64,000 nt of DNA from Candidatus Saccharimonadota bacterium (lineage in GTDB: Bacteria; Patescibacteriota; Saccharimonadia; Saccharimonadales; Saccharimonadaceae), in NCBI GenBank assembly GCA_017540545.1, contig JAFYAV010000002.1:268402-332401 (forward strand). Reading direction: 5' to 3'. The notes beneath the pieces are model-generated. The model was not told the DNA's origin, did no database searches, and worked only from the letters and a program-made list of their open reading frames with translations. Position numbers and translations under genes: made by a program. Shown in pieces: positions 62,591 through 64,000 of the stretch; position 1 is the stretch's first letter, and each line of letters begins with the position of its first letter.

Positions 62591-62632
62591 TGTCGAAACG
62601 GCATCGACAAAATACAAAAAACCTGCTATAAT
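62591..62632 (+). promoter_or_regulatory. TrmB-type regulator promoter with operator-like repeat
   Basis: TCGACA 62604-62609, 17 bp, TGCTATAAT (hexamer 62627-62632), then 7 nt to the ATG. TGTCGA (62591-62596) and TCGACA (62604-62609) form an inverted repeat that includes the -35 box, a good place for autorepression. The leader is nil. Confidence 0.6.
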
Positions 62633-62639
62633 CCGCGTT

Positions 62640-63428
62640 ATGGATTCTAATCTACTTACGCAAATTGGTCTCTCCGAAGTCCAGTCAAAAATATATCTCT
62701 ACCTTATCGAGCACGGTCAAAGCACCCCCTCGCAGATTGCTACCGAAATCGACGAGAATCGCACTACTGTCTATTCCGCTCTCGAAAAACTTGAAAAACT
62801 CTCAATTATTACTCAAAAAAATAAAGGCAAGATTTCTGCCTATATTCCAAAACACCCATCCATACTAGAATCTATCGCCGAAAAGCGTCTCCGTATCGCT
62901 ACGCGCCAAATACGTAATCTAGAAAGCAATCTACCCTCACTTATTAATTACTATAACGAGCATCAAAATACCCCTGGCGCAATTACCTTTTATGGCCAAG
63001 AGGGCGTTAAGACTATCTGGAACAAAGTAATTACGACTAAACAACCATACTACTTTGTCCGTAGCCAATATGATGAAATCAATGACGAGCAAGCTCTCGA
63101 AGAATTCAAGCAGGCTCGCATCGATGCGGGAATTGTCGCCGAGAATATCACCCCTTCAGAATATACGGATTACAGCGACGAAGAGGCCGCGCAATGGCTA
63201 CTTACCCGCACTTTTCTCCCCCCTAACGAATACAGTTCCCCTGTTGAAATCGATATCTTCGGCGACAATGTTGCTTTTATCAATTACAGCAAAGACGGCA
63301 TGTCTACCCTTATCGAATCACCAGAAATCGCCGACGCCATGCGCCAAATGTTCCTCTTTGCCAAAAAATACATTCGTAAAGCCGCCAAGATAAATGAGAG
63401 CAAGACTACTCCGCCGGAGACTGATTAG
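62640..63428 (+). CDS. TrmB-family transcriptional regulator
   Basis: 262 residues. LSEVQSKIYLYLIEHGQSTPSQIATEIDENRTTVYSALEKLEKLSIITQKNKGK is a winged helix with recognition helix RTTVYSALEKLEKL. The remainder is the TrmB effector domain, with a coiled coil (ESIAEKRLRIATRQIRNLESNLPSL) that dimerises. Divergent from the Csx3-like operon, whose promoter starts 100 bp away. The likely target is that operon, its own gene, or both. Confidence 0.82.
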   Translation: MDSNLLTQIGLSEVQSKIYLYLIEHGQSTPSQIATEIDENRTTVYSALEKLEKLSIITQKNKGKISAYIPKHPSILESIAEKRLRIATRQIRNLESNLPSLINYYNEHQNTPGAITFYGQEGVKTIWNKVITTKQPYYFVRSQYDEINDEQALEEFKQARIDAGIVAENITPSEYTDYSDEEAAQWLLTRTFLPPNEYSSPVEIDIFGDNVAFINYSKDGMSTLIESPEIADAMRQMFLFAKKYIRKAAKINESKTTPPETD

Positions 63429-63611
63429 CGGCCGCGATTATTTCGTCAATCTCATCTATAATTACGCCACCCATATCATCCGCGTCATCGACTTCATTAG
63501 CCGATGCCGAATCCTTGTTCCCTCGTCGCGATCACCAAAGCCCGGAACCTCCAGAGAGCTGCCTAGCGCACCAATTACCGATTCGCGAAGTGCCTTTTTC
63601 CGAAATGCCAT
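63406..63611 (-). pseudogene. Small gene split by an apparent frameshift
   Basis: ATG 63611 opens MAFRKKALRESVIGALGSSLEVPGFGDRDEG, which then runs out of sense at about codon 35 (frame ends at 63462). In the -1 frame, NKDSASANEVDDADDMGGVIIDEIDEIIAAANQSPAE reads on to a TAG at 63408-63406. The two halves together give a small basic-then-acidic protein of about 65 residues. Either a true frameshift, a sequencing error or a programmed slip; no perfect slippery heptamer is visible. A TATAAA box lies 13 nt before the ATG. Confidence 0.45.
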
Positions 63612-63660
63612 CTCGCAATCCGTCTTTATATGAGTATCTGCTAATTATCCTCGCTCAAAC

Positions 63661-63690
63661 CAAAAATCCAGCCTCGCGGCTGGTTTCTGA
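63661..63690 (-). terminator. Terminator 170 nt after 16S rRNA
   Basis: CCAGCC/GGCTGG stem (63668-63673 with 63678-63683), 4-nt loop, then ATTTTTGG on the minus strand. Confidence 0.8.
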
Positions 63691-63857
63691 ACGATATCTT
63701 AACAATTTGGTTGTGCAATCAGATTACATCGCAGTATCTGAAGCTTATGTTGCATCCAGTGCGAACACTGGAAATATAGTAAATTAAGCTTATATTTACT
63801 ATTGCAACCGACCTAGCTACACGCATCTTTGCAGATTCGTGCGCATCATTCTCCCTA

Positions 63858-64000
63858 GAAAGGAGGTAATCCATCCACACCTTCCGGTACGGATGCCTTG
63901 TTACGACTTAACCCCAATCATCTCCCCCACCTTAGGCCGCCGAAACGGACTTCGGGTGTTGGTGACTCTCATGGTTTGACGGGCGGTGTGTACAAGACCC
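63858..64000 (-). rRNA. 16S ribosomal RNA, 3' end
   Basis: The minus strand reads the standard 16S tail: GGTCTTGTACACACCGCCCG, then AAGTCGTAACAAGG and the anti-Shine-Dalgarno CCTCC near 63865. The GGAA loop methylated by KsgA is intact. The rest lies beyond the window. The trailer has a terminator instead of an internal spacer with tRNAs and 23S rRNA, so the 16S gene looks unlinked. Confidence 0.95.

Noticed and set aside
63515..63787. Plus-strand frame of 90 residues near 16S
   Set aside because: It runs through the 16S terminator and has no start signal.
1..64000. CRISPR array or cas genes expected with a Csx3-like protein
   Set aside because: No series of regularly spaced identical repeats and no cas gene was found. 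The cysteine repeats at 22455-22806 are coding.
1..64000. UGA recoded as glycine (Gracilibacteria-type code)
   Set aside because: TGA ends recognised proteins at the expected lengths (xthA, mutM, xseA) and overlaps starts as ATGA.

Overview
The window looks like chromosome from a Candidate Phyla Radiation (Patescibacteria) bacterium, most likely Candidatus Saccharibacteria (TM7). Genes are short, tightly packed and often overlap by ATGA. UGA is an ordinary stop codon, which argues against Gracilibacteria and Absconditabacteria. A single-chain glycyl-tRNA synthetase, a HHGT-type isoleucyl-tRNA synthetase, CofE-like and DUF5663-like proteins and many pilin-like or LPxTG surface proteins fit that group. 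The lineage call rests on gene style and recalled families, not on a search.

Layout. 1-9.3 kb: a HAD fragment, CofE-like ligase, NAD(P)HX-dehydratase-like/xthA/DUF1653, a Zn-ribbon membrane protein, a short Rel, glyS, and a histidine kinase/response regulator/recO operon. 9.3-17.8 kb: a surface lipid-flippase/xseA/xseB operon, a Trm11-like methyltransferase with rpmA, and rseP/CPBP protease/mutM/holA. 17.8-26.4 kb: a surface-protein island (TasA-like exported proteins, an InlB-repeat protein, an LPNTG protein with cysteine repeats, a Ser/Asp/His-repeat membrane protein) with rplU embedded. 26.6-37.2 kb: T-box-controlled ileS, then ftsA-ftsZ-nrdR-thioredoxin-like, adk-map, rpsU, recJ. 37.3-51.4 kb: priA, def-fmt, a giant Big_2 surface protein, infB, an isochorismatase-like hydrolase, a pilin-like protein and rpsA. 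51.5-58.6 kb: a small LPQTG protein, ROK kinase with a HELGH peptidase, a KGG stress protein, candidate small RNAs, tRNA-Ile and glmM. 58.7-64 kb: a candidate sRNA, a large orphan protein, a radical-SAM / Csx3-like locus with structured leaders next to a divergent TrmB-type regulator, a frameshifted small gene, and the 3' end of an apparently stand-alone 16S rRNA.

Two expression signals recur. About a dozen genes carry an extended -10 box (TGnTAnAAT type) exactly 6-7 nt before the ATG, which predicts leaderless mRNAs. A second set has a full TTGACA-17/18-TATAAT promoter followed by a structured leader or a terminator-bounded small RNA. The most unusual locus is 61.0-62.6 kb: a Csx3-like protein (a fold known from CRISPR ring nucleases) and a radical-SAM enzyme, each preceded by a strongly folded RNA, with no CRISPR array in the window. 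Its function is unknown, and I consider it the best candidate for an undescribed system.
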